Positions 36,501 to 49,924 of a stretch of 64,000 bases of DNA are shown here, in pieces; position 1 is the stretch's first letter, and each line of letters starts with the position of its first letter. Under the pieces are notes generated by a model. That model did not search any database, had not been told where the DNA came from, and was given only the letters and a program-made list of their open reading frames with translations. This DNA is from Chamaea fasciata (Eukaryota; Chordata; Aves; Passeriformes; Sylviidae), in assembly GCA_029207755.1 (NCBI GenBank), contig JARCOQ010000001.1, positions 93,483,637-93,547,636 on the forward strand, given 5' to 3'. Position numbers and translations under genes: made by a program.

Positions 36501-39076
36501 AGCACATGGATACTCACAAGCAGACAGGAACCCAAACTGTGGATTCAGGCTAGGGGACACCCTGCCCAGTCCCTCCCTGAGCAGCTCCAGGAAAGCCTCA
36601 GCCCCACTGTGCTAGGATGACACACGTTGTGATGAGTCAGTTCTGGAGCACCTTTTGAGCTGTTACCTAGGAAAACAGGGCACATTATGGGAAACACGGC
36701 ACTGCATTTTGAGATTGCACTGGACTCATTATGAGATGCTTAGGGGAGAAACCAAAGGTGAGGAAAGGGAGAGATTTAGATGACTTGGGGAGGAATGAGA
36801 GTGGGGAAAGCAGGAGGGAATAAGCGGTCTGGTTGCCTATGCACTTGTCTGGCCATGACCTGCTCCTCGTCAGTCTGTCTTCATACTAAAAGCTTTTCCA
36901 ACCCTTACCTTGAATGAGGGATTCTCTATTTGGGATGAGGGGGTGGGGTTTGGGAGGGTCTGGATGGCAGTGACTGGAGTCAGGTCATGGGTCAGGATTG
37001 CCCGTGTCTTTGTTCCAGCCACTGGAGGTATCAGAGTAACTGAAAACCAGTGCCAGCCCCTGGAATAGGATCATGGGCCGCAGGGGGGGATGTGTGTGCT
37101 CTTGGTGCCAGTGGCTGGACTGAGCACTGGGTGTGCATCACCACACATCAAGCGTGACCATACAGGGAGTAGTTGAAATGGCTTGGGATGTGTGGGTGCC
37201 TCTGAAGGTGACACCACGGTGGGATCGGCTACTGGGAGAGTCCCATATGGGGACATCCACCTGTGTATCACCAGGTGATCTCCGTCCTACTAAGTGCAAG
37301 CTGTCAGCTTCTGCTCGGTGGCCAGTGCTTCTTTTTCACTCGTTTTTGAACTCGTTAAGGCAAAAAGCAGAGATGTTCAGAGCGTGGATGGATTAGCAGG
37401 ATAGTTAGAAAAATGAAGTGGAACTTCGTGGTCTGGGAAGAAATGGAAGCCTTGCTGCTCTTTCCCACTAGAGGTCTCTGCAGATAACACAGAGAAACGT
37501 GAAAATCTCTTTGCCGCTGACAAAGTGAGCTGCTGATGTCGCTGTTTCTGTGCAGACAACTGCTTGCGAGACAGTTGCGAGACAGACGTTGTACAGACGC
37601 TTTATAGTTATAATGTATTTAGATACAATTCCCCTAGTACTGATAGGTGGTAATGCTTGACTGATTGTCTTCTGTGATATTGCACCAGGTGAGGCTCTCA
37701 GCTGGTGTCTTCAGATCAAAGGACTAATTCCAGTTTCATAAGTACAAGAAACCCAGAAAGACCAAACAGTAGAGAGTCTTAAAAATTAATAGTGAGTCAT
37801 TTTTTGTTTCAAGGGGATATTCACCTTAGGAACAAATCCTTTACTCCTAATAGATCCTAATTTCACCACTTTTTAATTCTGATAATTTTAGTAGCGTAAC
37901 TGGTGACTTGAACTGGATTTACTGGTTCTTCCCTTTCCCGGATCTCTGTAATTGCATTTGTTTGTGTGATGTTTCCAATATGGCTAGCCATCTGTGGAGA
38001 AATAACTGACATTAAACACACTACCAACATTCACATTTATTTAGATAAAGCCTGCTTTGTTTAAAAGAGCATTGTAAAGTTGAGTATGGGCACAGGTAAC
38101 AATGGACTGCTGCATACTTTGGGAAGATGGAATAGACTTTCTCTTCAGAACTGAAATTTAGATTTCCTGTTTATTACTACATGCAAATATTCTGTTTCTG
38201 TTTTAATTTCCAGAAATGAAAACTTTATCAGATTTTCTAGACTGTCTTTCAAATTCAGGATTGCTTAGTAAGCAGGAGAAATGAGCATGCCCTTCATAAA
38301 TGGGACAGGGTAATACTCTAAGTACAAAGCAGAGGGAGAAGTACTAGGGCAAAATTTCTCAGGGATATGTGGTTTGCAAAGACCCTTTGGCTATGTTTAA
38401 ATGGTAAGGCTGCTGCGCTGACTTTGCACACAACTAACAGCTGGGTGCATTCGAACAACTCCCTGCCGTGCCTGTTCTGCCTTGGTTTCCACTGAAAGGA
38501 AGCTTGGATGTGTAGGCTGAGGACAGATGGACCTTGGGAGCCCTGAGGGAGGCCATGGAGCACATCCAGTGATCAGGTTTGATGTAGATTTGACACTTCT
38601 GAGGCAACTGCAGAGAAGGCAAGAAGAAAAATCCTTTCTAATACACCATCAATCTAATTAATGTTGTGGAGGATTTGGGTAGTGAGTAAAGAGGTTAGAT
38701 ACAGGGACACAACCTCCCGTGGAGTCTGTGATTGCAGAACAGCTTGGAAAGAAACAAGTCCTCACTTTCAGATACTTACAGAGAGCCTCAAGAGCTGATG
38801 CTCTGCGAGCAGGGTCTATTGGAGTAGAGGACGTGACCAGAATACAGTGACACAAGACCTGCTACTGCAGGGGTTTTGAGCATATATTGCAAATAAGCTG
38901 TGTTGGTCTACTCCAGCAAAGAGAAAACTCTTTTACAGATGGTCAGACTTCTCTGCTGTCTTTGGTTCAGAGCTTTCAGTTTCAGGTTTCCTATCAGCAG
39001 GATATTTTGAATTAGTGTGCAGAATTTTTTTCTGCTATGAATTAGATATGTTCAAGTTACTCAATTACTTTCAGCT

Positions 39077-39078
<2 letters not shown>
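33527..39078. other. Noncoding sequence, nothing recognised
   Basis: About 5.5 kb. The stretch 36.38-37.35 kb is less AT-rich than its surroundings and has overlapping short frames in several phases, none recognised; there is no CpG enrichment like that at 10.5-11.3 kb. Confidence 0.4.

Positions 39079-39116
<38 letters not shown>
39079..39116. repeat. Homopolymer T38
   Basis: Thirty-eight T followed by AATT and eight more T. No retrocopy recognised next to it. Confidence 0.95.
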
Positions 39117-39121
<5 letters not shown>

Positions 39122-41053
39122 TTTTTGGTACAGTTTTGTAGAGAGGAAATCTGTTGTGGTTTACATATCAAAAAGGATCATGGAAGTGTATAACACGCTT
39201 CATTTCTGTAGTTGTAGAAATCTTGCAATTACTAATTGTCTAAATACTACTTCTACATTTTGGAAAGTTTAGATATAATTAGTTCTCAATAGATTAGAGA
39301 AATATAAGTCAGTAGCTGTGCCAGAAAGGGTTGGGGGTCACAGGGTAACTCATCCTGCCTACAAAATAAAAGTGATCTTGTTTTGTCCTTGAGGGTATCT
39401 GCTGGGTTCATTGAGCTGTATGCAGGTGTAGGGATCCCTGCATGATTCCAGTCATCCCCTTTATTCCCAGAACGGTCTAACTACCAGAAGCCCAGGCTTA
39501 AGGCTGAGGGTGAATGAAAATTTGCATGAAGTGAATTTCTTCAGTTTTGTTGTTGCTGTAACTCCAAATTAAATGATATTTTACACTGATTATCAAGCAA
39601 AATCTGAGCATTTCCTATTGACAGTACATTCATTCATATATTGCAGAGGAGAATAAAAGACAGCTACTGCTGTCCTCAAAATCAAAATGAGCCACAATGA
39701 ATTTAATGTAGTGGCAAAGACAAAAGTGCAAATCATTTTATTAAATGATGGTGTATTTTACACCCCCATTCAGTAAAATATTTAAACCAAATTATAAAAG
39801 CAGGTGCCTTGTTCCATTGGATACCAACAGCTTTAAAGGTAAATGTGATTTAAATATTATTGTGAAATACAGCCACTGAGCTGCATCTACGCACCTGAAA
39901 AACATGTAGGCATTTCTTTTGCAAAAAATATCAAATTGCTCTGAAGATATAGAAGTAGCATCATGTTGCAAAGTTAGCTAATTTTGAAATATCTTATTTA
40001 CAAAGATTTATGCAATATCTGATGCACAGTTAGAATCCTTCTGTAGCAATATGCAGCATTTCTCCATTTTAAATATGTATATTCATATTACTTTTTATAT
40101 ATGTATGTGCCACATCTTTCTTCTCATTAATGAAGTTTGACAATTTGTGACAAGACAGAAAGGGAATTCATTATATTTAGTAATAGAAAACCCATTTCTC
40201 ATTTTTCGAGAACCAAGCAGCTGCAATGAATTGCCTAAACCACTATATCACAATTCCCCACCTTTGTGGTTCTTAAGGTCACCCTCAAGGGTCTTCAATT
40301 TCCTTATGTTCACAGCTTGGCACTTAGTAATTTTCAGAATCAGAAAATATAAGGAAGCTATATATTTTTATTCTAAGAAGGATTTTTTTTTTATTTGAGA
40401 AGAAATAAATCTGTCAGGTTGAAAATATTAAAAAATCAGAAGCTTGACTGTAATAATCACAGCAACGTCAATGCCAATTTTGTTTAGAAAACTTGGGAAT
40501 GGAAATTTTCTGCATCACAGAGAAACTTTCCCTCTTCCTGAAAGGAGTTGTCAACGTGTAAAGGAAATAGGCTGTTATTTTAATAATCAATGGAGAGTAT
40601 AAGAGTAATTTATGGTAATAAGACTACAAGGCACCTAGCATTGCATTTCTTCAAAAAGTTGCTCAGTATTCTGGATGCTGACAACTTCAATGGACTATAT
40701 CATCTGAAATGAAAGAATTTTAGTTGTTTAGATTAAATTTAGAGGAATTTCTCTCTGTAGAAAACTGTCATATACTCTGTATTCCAATGTCAATTATTGA
40801 GGAAATGCAACAATAGGCAACAGTAAAGAATTCAATTGATTTCTTAGAGTATGTCTTCAGATAGCCTCCAGGTTTATAAATTCCAGTGGCATAAATTGAG
40901 AAAAATACATTATTAGGGCTCTGCAATATGATAAAAGAAGGTGGTGTTTGATTTTTTTTCCTGACCTAACTTCTACTGATGACAAATTTTCTTATTCTTT
41001 CAGTGTATGACTTGAAATAAACTACAAAAAACAGTTATCTTCCAGTTAATTTT
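39117..41053. other. Noncoding sequence, nothing recognised
   Basis: AT-rich DNA of gene-desert character; no supported gene or repeat family. Confidence 0.4.
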
Positions 41054-41079
41054 TTCTACTTACATTTATGTAAGTAGAA
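41054..41079. repeat. Perfect 12-bp inverted repeat (hairpin)
   Basis: TTCTACTTACAT, a TT spacer, then ATGTAAGTAGAA: arms of 12 bases pair perfectly with a two-base loop. It could extrude as a small cruciform or fold in RNA. No flanking element explains it. Confidence 0.9.
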
Positions 41080-44000
41080 GACACTCTGAATAAGAAGACA
41101 CTAATTAAAGACAGTAAAAAGTTTGATAAATAACATGTTGAAAAGCAAACAGCTTTGTATTTATTCACTCCATTGCAATACGAGCTCATCCAGAAATTCA
41201 GTCATGAATACTACCATATTGCCATAATCAATGGCACTACTGACAATGCTGACAATGCTGTCAGCATCAGGTTTGTGCACTTCTGTGTCCTGCCTTGATC
41301 AACCCAACCAGCTCAGCCCTACTAGGACTTGCCTTCCCCCAAATCCTCTGTTCCCAGTTCTGGGTCAGCACCTTCAGACCCTTAAAAAAAGATGTCTGAA
41401 GTGTGTAAATAATTGAAACAGAGGAAGTAAGGCAAATGAGGAAGTGAAATGGATAAAGTTTGTTTGTATTTGGGGTTTTTTCCCTAGTTTGATTAATAAA
41501 AAAGCTTTTTGCATCTTCATCAGGCAATATTTTTTGCACTAAAAACACAATAATTTCAGTTCTGTGATTACTATACAGATTTTCTAAGGGGTTGTGGAAA
41601 ACACCTGAGGAATATTCCTCTACTTATAGGTTCTTATGAAGATGACTGAAGCAGTGCTCCCAACGTGTCTTGATTCTCAGTAGGGTTAAGTTTGCATTGA
41701 AATACTGAGAATTATATTTCATGGATGTCTGCAGCTATAGAAATAATCAGCTAACTATCAAGGAAAATAAAAGGTAAATTCTCGTCTTGATGCTACTTTT
41801 TATTACTTCTGATAAATTCCATCAGAACCTTGTTTTATATTGTTTGTACTGCATAGGGCTTGCAATGTTAGCTATTCTTACAAAAAACCAATTTCAAACA
41901 CTAGTACAAATGGTTGGATTACAGTCCAAGGTCAGGGATATGATTAATTAATATGATTTTCACAAATGTTTTAATCATTCTTGATGTACCCTGTGACATA
42001 ATTTATATCTGGAATGCTCATAATATGAATCATGGGGGTATTTTTCCATGTATATATGTATAAGGACTGAAATCAGAAGCCATCTCATCTGTGGGTGTTT
42101 CCCTTGTTATACATCTCACTGAAGGGAGCAATCTCCATGAACAACTCTGGTTTTCCTCAAAATTCAAGCTCATTTTTGGCACTATCTTTCAAAGATAGTC
42201 TTTCTGTATACTACCATATGAAAGTGGATTTTATTGGACCTGCTAGTCATACCACCAGAGTACAGTAGGAAAACCAGCATGTTCAGTATGCATCTATAAA
42301 TTTACTCATGCAACTAGTTTTAGGTCTGAAAAAACAAGCCAACAACAACAAAAAGAAGATGTATGTACTTGTCAAGTTTTTCTATGGCTTTAAAAATATT
42401 TTGGTCCTTATTTAACTAGCATATTTGTTAATGTATTTTTTCTGTGAAAATCATTAACTGTCTCTTTTACTTATTTTTTTATTATTTTACCGTAATGACT
42501 TTGTTTTATTCTGAAAAATGTGAAAAGGGATATTTTGGTATTGTGTTTGGAAATTGTAGAAATGCAGATGTGAATGGTGTTATGTTAGTTTTATACTAAT
42601 ACTTGGTTTATACTGGTGATGTACATATTTTTTTTTCCCCAACTATTATTAAATTTAACAGCAGGTACTAGTGATGACTATTATGATTGTTATTGCATTT
42701 GTCTGCCTATAGTTTTGAATATCTTGTGCTTCACTGATGAAACTTAGTTGAAGAAAGTTACAGTGCAGATTTTTATCATTTTGAGATATTACAATTATTG
42801 CTTTTTGGAGAATTAAAAAACGTATTTAAGAAAAGAATTTAAAAGGAGAACCATCACTATATTTCAGAGTTGCTGCTACGCTGAACATCTTTTAAGTGAA
42901 ATGGGAAGCCTTTGTTGCTAAGAGTATCATCATTTTAATGGTCATTCTGCATGAGTAGATTGTGATTAATGCCAGTATAAATCTAGATTTGGAGATGAGA
43001 TTATTAATGGTGAGAAGTATGGCAATATCACTAAGTCTTTGCAATGTTTAATTTCATAGAGGTTGACTTCAGAATTATGAGGTTGAATTTCTGTCTCTAT
43101 TGTTTTGGATGTTTTGTTGGGATGTCAGATCCCCAGGTCTACTCTTTTTTAGCACTGTCAGCCGCACACTTGCACATTTAAAACTCTTATAATCCTCTGT
43201 AACTCACTGGTGCTCCAGCTCAACTGTGCATGGAAACAGCTACGCATGTGAATACATATCACATCACTAGATGTCCTCCTCCCACTAAATTTCTTCTCCT
43301 CAGTTAACAAACTGGTGACACTGTGTTTAAAAAAAAGACCTAGAATCATATGCAGCAATAACAGATGGCTGCTCGTGTAGTGCCAAATGACCTGTTCCTG
43401 AAAAACAACCTCAGGGTAGGTCAGAAGAGCTCTGCAGGTGTGAAAAATGTTCCATTGCCCATGTTTTGGACCATTAAAGACTGCAGAGGAACTTCCTATC
43501 ACTGCAAGGGGTGCAGGAGCAGGGCAAGCCGCTTGCTTGTAACTTATAAAATCGCAGACTTCCTGAACATCTAAGTCTTTATTTCACAACTAATATTTTG
43601 ATTACCTTATGTACCAGTTGTATGGTGCTTTCTGATTACAGATGCATATACCTTCAAGAAAATATCTTGCTTGAGTGTCGAGTGTCCAGTGGCCCACCTG
43701 TTCTTTGCTGCTGAGGAAATGTAGGCAGCCTTCGGTGGCGTTTAATGCTCTGTAAACCAGGCTTTTGGTTTATTTTTATCAGAGGGTTTTGTAAGGATAC
43801 CGCCATCCCCACCACTAGAAGAGGATCAGTATCCATAGTCAAAAGGGAAGAGTGATCTGCAGGGCTTACTGTTGCCACAGCGGCCTGGACAGCTTCCCTG
43901 GGGAGTCCCAGCCACTCTGCTTTGTGCCTGGAGTGGTGGCTGAACGGTCTAGAGGGTGGAACAGGGAGGGAAGGAGCGTGTGTGTGATGGAAAGCAGCGG

Positions 44001-47000
44001 AAAGGAATATCTGTATTGTCTTTCTCAGGACTTAGAGTGGCTCCTGACTGCCTTGCCACAAACCATTGAAATGACACATGCTTCTTAAAAACTGCTGCAT
44101 TGCTCAAAAATGCTTTTAAATGCTGATGACATAAAAGAGTACCAAACTAATAGCTGCAGGACATGCTGGTTGTGGAAATGTATGGCTTGAGAAGTTAAAG
44201 GATACCCTGGACCTGGAGGAAGAGAGATATTCTAAAAGGTTTTTGCTATTTCTGTAACACTGGTACTGAGGGCTGGGTTCTTGTTCTGGGGCATTGGACA
44301 AACAGGGTTGTTGGATTTTGTCTGAGACCTAAACGTGACATGCAAGAGACTGCATTTCACAGCATGTTTAAAGACATTAAAATAAATGGGGTAGGGGACA
44401 AAGTGAGAAAAGTTTCTGAAGAACCATTTCAGAAGTCCTTGCTGATCTTCTAGAGTCACTTCTTTACTCTCTGCATGGTATCTAAGAAAGACCTCTTTCA
44501 TCAAAAGACAGACATGCAAAGCCCAGCCTGAAATACTGGGGCATGAGTTCCTAGCTGAGGTTATATTCTAGTTGTTCCTGCTTTTTAAGGATTTACTGGT
44601 ATTTTCAAAGGATTTTCAATCTTTTTTCAATAAGCATGATACAGAGGTTTCATTATGGTAGCGAAGAGCTGTATAATTATCTATCTTGAGTGGCTCCTTT
44701 CAGATTTCAGTGAGCAGTGAATTCTGTGAGATTCCACTAAAAATGCAAGATTTTACAGATGTTTGCTGAGATGTGATTTTCAGACTATTATGTGTTGCCT
44801 TGTTAGTCTTCCTAACATACACCTTCATAGCTCATAGCTGTTTGCAACAGGTACAATATTTTGCTTTATTTTAGGCTGAGATATATTCTGAAGAGATGGA
44901 ACAGCTTAGAGCCTGTATATAAATAAAACAAGATAAAACAATCACAAGATAAAACTATCAATTTTGATTTGGGAACTTCATGAAGAAATAGCTGCTGGGT
45001 GGTTTTTTTTAAATAAAACTGTTGCAGAATTGCCCAATCTGAAGGAGTCTTTTATACAAGGACCGCTCTAGTAATGCAAGAATAGAAGGAAAAGGGTTGC
45101 TCATTAGCATCCAGGGAAATGTTCTTCGAAGGAATGGGAAAACATGAGAAGTCTGTGTGAATTTGGGGAGGAGAGATAAAATTAATTCAGAGAATCATAA
45201 AGATTGTAGTAAAACAAATTAGTATTTTTGAGATGGGACTCACATCCTTGGAGGTATTAAGACTTGGTCTGCAAATTCCGGCCTCACATAAACTCTATCA
45301 AAAAGAGTCCTCTTGCTCCAAAAAGAATAGTAGTTTCTGAGCTGTTCCTAAGCAATATCCTGTGAAATGCATGCAATGAAACATAGAACCTGCAGCATAT
45401 ATGAAAAGGTCCCAAATCATTTTGATTAACCTCCTGTAAACCTGAGATCAGCCATGAGAAGACCTTACAAGTTAGCTGTTCAAAACCACAGTGTAATAAA
45501 TCTGTATAGTATCACATGTTTTGCATTTGATTCAATTTAAAGTTTTAATTTATCCTTGCTATTTCAGTCTTTTCAATCTCTTGTATTTTACTATGCCCCT
45601 CACTGACAGATTTAGGGACCCACATGCTGATGTTGTGTCAGAATTGAATATCAGTCTGCTTTGCAGTATTAATCATTACCTTATTCATTATAATTAGAGT
45701 GGGGAATAAAGCCTACAACAATAAAATTCCCAGCAGTGCTGAAATTGAGCACTGAGCAAAGTGAGGCATGAATGTAACTTCATGCAGGATTGTGTTATTG
45801 GGTACCCCACCAGGTTTGAGGATTTTAGCTTCTTCTGTCTCAGCTGTAGTCTTCATCCACTCCTGCCTTTTCAGCCTTTTTGAGTAATTAATCACACAGC
45901 TGCCATGGTCATAGTATCCATAGTGGTCCCTAGTATCTCTTCTTTTTCCATACCTGCAAGGTTCTTAGATGTTTCTGTAATGCTTCTAATGCTCCTTAGC
46001 TGAAGGTTTCCTTCAGACTCTTCTTCATGTTTTAGAACAAAGTTTGTTACCAGAACAAAATTGTTTCCCTTAAAAAAGACTTTCAACTATGTTTTATAAT
46101 GAACACAAAGCCCAATGGGAAAAATAACCCACACGAAGTGATGAGAAGAATGACCTATTTGGGATTTTTGTGAAGAATAAAGGTTGTGGAGAATCAGTTC
46201 TCACTAGTCATAGGCTCAAATTGTTTCATGTAGGAATGTTTGAAATGGTTGAAAAAGCGTAAAAACTCAGTTTTCTGCCCAGAGCACCATGCTGGAGATG
46301 AAATATGTCTCTTGTGCTCATCCTACTCTATTATTTTAGTATCAATGACATGCATCCCAGAAGGCACAGGAAAGAATAATTGACAGTCACATTGTCCCTT
46401 CAGTGACAAGTGGCTCCTTTTCCAGATGTATAGGAGAAATTGGAGGCATCTGCTGGGATCTTCTGGTACAAGGGATAGTGGCTCTGCATCTGACCCGTCA
46501 TGTCATGTATGCCACTAAAGATTGTCAAAGCTGTGTTTTCCTCTGCCTGGAGCTGCAGTGTCATGGATGCAGAGAGACAGGGGCATTTTAAACTGCTTTC
46601 TGAAAGATCCATTTCAGATCCATCAGTGCTAGTTTTCTGGGTTTGGTTCTCAAAGCAGACTGTCTATAAGACATTCCATTAATACATGCTTTTGTGATCA
46701 GCCACATTTACTGGCTAAAAATAAAACTATTTCTATAATTTATTTGAGTCACATTAGCGGAAGTTTCCTCTCTGTCTCAGTGTTGTCAAAGTACTGAAAA
46801 TTTCTTTAGTTCATTTTCATTTTGATCTTTGCTCTGTTTTTTTTTTTTTCATCTCAACCACCCATTCTAAATTGACCAGTAAAACTTCTGGGCTTCTCCT
46901 TGTTTGTATGTAACAGGATCATGAAGCAGTTTTACAAAATGTCTGCTCTACAGTGCAACAGCTCCAAAAAGACAGTATTTTGAAAATAAGCAACAGTAGG

Positions 47001-47584
47001 ACTGGAAAATTCCCCACAAGAATTGCTAGTATTGTTGTATGACCTATTTCCCTAGCTTGATCTTGAGATCTGACAGCATTTTACAGAGTAAAGGTAAATA
47101 TTCTTTGAAAAGGTGCAGAGTATTCTGACTTTCTGACTGTATAAGACTTGAAATTAAATTCTTCACTGAGTATTATTTTAAGATTTCAAATATGGCTTTT
47201 ATTTTCTGATCATGCTTCTCATTTTAGCTAATTATGTTGACCCTTTTTGCCCCTGGATTTGTTCGCACCTCAATCCCTGCTTTCTGTGTGTATGATGCCA
47301 CATCATCTGTCTAACAAGTGGATCTAGAAGCTCCCAGGTGGCTGTAGTTACAATTCCCACACTGGTCAGTAACACAAGGGAGCATTAGAGCTGGAGAGTG
47401 AGTGCTCAAACGCTGCAGGCCTGAGGCATCTTCTTTGCACCCATTCACCTCTCCTTCCCTTCTTGCTGCCATCCTTACCTTCTCCACAGATCACAGACAC
47501 AGTCCAGAAGTCGTTTACTGCTCTAAAATTTCAAATCCATTATTTTAAATAGTGGAGAAAGACCATGGTAAATAGTAAAACTTG
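41080..47584. other. Noncoding sequence, nothing recognised
   Basis: About 6.5 kb of mainly AT-rich DNA. A GC-richer patch at 43.85-44.05 kb and minus frames at 45.7-46.1 kb were examined; neither has a recognisable domain or clear exon signals. Confidence 0.4.
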
Positions 47585-47622
47585 TTCTGTTCGTAAGACA
47601 GACATCATTCTGTTCGTAAGAC
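47585..47622. repeat. 15-bp direct repeat, 23-bp period
   Basis: TTCTGTTCGTAAGAC occurs perfectly at 47,585-47,599 and 47,608-47,622, a local duplication. Confidence 0.9.
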
Positions 47623-47763
47623 CTTTGACATCACTTAAGAACAATGAAGTACTGTATTCACAGGCTAAAACAATTTTAAGTGTTTTTTTGTTTTGTGGGA
47701 GAAAGACTTATTGTATTTATTGGCCAAATATTTTCAGGGAAAATTTTAAACATTACTACAAAA

Positions 47764-47835
47764 TTACAGAACTACAAAGTGGGTAAGGTTGGAAGGGACA
47801 ACAGTGTGTTACCTGGTCCAAGTGCAAGCATCTGC
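47764..47835 (-). mobile_element. CR1 LINE 3' fragment
   Basis: GGGTAAGGTTGGAAGGGACA followed by ACCTGGTCCAAGTGCAAGCA on the plus strand is the reverse complement of a CR1 3' end. About 70 bp survive, with the 3' terminus near 47,764. Confidence 0.75.
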
Positions 47836-48133
47836 AAATAAAACAAACAAATCAGACCAAAACCCCAGCAAAGTTTCCTGCCACCCCACTTTTTCATAAT
47901 GGAGGCAGTAATGTGGGAATAGCTGGACTTCTAATCCTACTAAAATCATACTCTGTATTTAATATAGAGACCCAATACAAGTAGAATGAGGGCATTTTAT
48001 CTCTTCATTTTTCCATGTTGCTAATGAAATTTTGATGACATACATAATTTCCCATTTCTCATTTGAAAAATACAAATACTTAATATGCTAATTATATGTA
48101 GTTCTAGTGAAGAAATATACATATAGATATTTC
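47836..48133. other. Noncoding sequence
   Basis: AT-rich, nothing recognised. It would be the 3' untranslated side of the candidate exon to its right, but no AATAAA stands in a convincing place. Confidence 0.35.
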
Positions 48134-48583
48134 TCAATCTGGTAGTAAAATGTTTCTTTTAAAAAATGGAAATAAATAATGGGTTAAGTTTCCAGCAGTC
48201 ATAGAAAAGTCTTCATTGGGTAAGCACTTCAAATCAGTTTGAAGTCTTTCTAAAGAATGATCTACTTTAGTTACAAGTAATTTTGCTGGTGGAGGAATTG
48301 CTGTGTAAAATTTTATTTCTTTGTTATCTAGGGAGTCCAAGGGAATGAGCACAATTCCAGCCTTTGGAACATTAATGAGTCCTTGCGTCTTAACAAAATC
48401 AATTGCACTTCTGCAACCTTTTTTATAATGAAATAAAAGGGTTTTTTCTTCCATAGATGGAGCAGATGGCAACAGAGAAGAATAATGACAATTACAGCCC
48501 TCCCCACACCTCCTCCTTTTCCTTTTAAGTGGTGTTTGCCACTTGTAACTGGTACAGGTACAATCAAATGGAAAGGCAAATTG
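48134..48583 (-). CDS. Candidate terminal coding exon, unknown protein
   Basis: On the minus strand a pyrimidine-rich TTTTTTCCTAG acceptor ends just before 48,583, and from that exact base 149 codons are open to a TGA at 48,134. The TAG of the acceptor is itself an in-frame stop, so the frame begins at the splice site. There is no useful ATG near the start, which fits an internal or last exon. The peptide has a Cys-containing start (DCTCTSYKW), a basic KRKRRR at residues 20-25, a second Cys cluster (CGEGCNC), and a C-terminus ending LLPD. I recognise no family. A frame this long is roughly what chance might give once in a window of this size and composition, and no upstream exons were found. 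Confidence 0.2.
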   Translation of the reverse strand, partial: QFAFPFDCTCTSYKWQTPLKRKRRRCGEGCNCHYSSLLPSAPSMEEKTLLFHYKKGCRSAIDFVKTQGLINVPKAGIVLIPLDSLDNKEIKFYTAIPPPAKLLVTKVDHSLERLQTDLKCLPNEDFSMTAGNLTHYLFPFFKRNILLPD

Positions 48584-49924
48584 CTAGGAAAAAATCAAAA
48601 TATATTGAAAACACTCTTCCAATCAATGAAATAAATCAATTACTCTAATGCTGTCTTTCCCCTGACATCCCAAAGAATTTCTTGCTCTTATGGGGAGCGG
48701 GATACATTGTAGTTCAGCTATAACTTAAGTGGTGGCAGAGACCTGAAAAAGTAAGAATAAATTTTGTTATGGTTGAAAAAAATCTTGGTGTGATGTTTTG
48801 GAATGCAGTGGTATGTTCGATGTCATGCTACAATTTCAGGAATTTACCTTTGGAAATATTGTGTGCAGGTGACTGTCTATTCCCATGGTAGCAGATTAAA
48901 AGCTTTAGGGATATTGCCAGGAAGTGATGACATACTTGTGAACATGCACTTTTCAGTTTCTAGGCTGGAGCAGAGTCTTTTCTCAATTTATTTGAACATA
49001 TATATGAATAACAGTTTTCTTTATGATGGTGAAGAGTAGAGATAGAGGAAAGAAAACTTTCTAATTTGTGCTGAAGTGCTTTTTGCTAATTGCTTGAGGT
49101 CATTGTCACAGAATTTTGCTGCAGGAGGGAAGACCCTGATGTGAATCCTGGCACTGAGGTGTCTCCTTTGGAGTTTCACTGTGAAGTGGAAGTGCTCCAG
49201 GCTGAATGATGGATGAACCCCACCTATAAACTTTATCCTAAGGCTAAGCAGATAGTTAGCCAATAAAATGAAGAATTTGAAGGGGCAAAACACTGTGATT
49301 CTGCTTTGCCATTTTTTCCACTTATGGAAATTAAAAAAAAAAATCACAACAAACATGATGGTTGTTAGGAACATAGCATGGGTTCCCTTGGCTTTAAGGA
49401 ATAAAAAGTCCTCCACATTCCACAACCATTCAGAGGCCGATATACCCAAACCAGGCTAAGGTGCAATGTGTGTGCTAAAACCTCAGAACGAGTTGGCCAT
49501 TGCATGTGCAACACCCATTCCAGCTCCTCTGGTATGGTTGGGAGTGTGATGTTGTTAAATCCTCTGTAGGAAATTTCATGCTGTGCCCATTAATGAGGCA
49601 TCTGCTGGTCCATTTCATAACATTAGTTGTCGTACAGTTTCACCATAATTGAAACTCTTCTGGCTGTAGTACCACTTAGGCAATGGACAGTTTAAGTCTG
49701 TATAATGTATATTTTACTGCAAAAATGGACTTAGCAGTCCTTCAGGAGAGCCCAGAATTAGCTTCAGATCTCTATGAAATAAAATAAGGAGTCCAAACTT
49801 GTAATATATGACAGCTTTCTGGCAAAAGTCCTCTATATGCATTAAGACTTGATGTACTTTGTCTGCAACAAGGATGTATAAATGATTTTTTCCAAGATTG
49901 TTATTACTCTCTTAAATAGATAAA
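48584..49924. other. Noncoding sequence, nothing recognised
   Basis: Contains a 142-codon minus frame (49,021-49,449) without recognisable domains or good splice context; treated as chance. Confidence 0.4.

Noticed and set aside
43852..44088. GC-richer frame of 78 codons considered as an exon
   Set aside because: No recognised domain and no convincing splice sites; the composition shift alone is weak.
45713..46086. Two adjacent minus-strand frames that looked like a broken retrocopy
   Set aside because: I could not connect the peptide to any known protein, and no poly(A) tail or target duplication was seen.
49021..49449. 142-codon minus-strand frame
   Set aside because: No recognised domain, no good acceptor or donor, and a length within reach of chance for AT-rich DNA.
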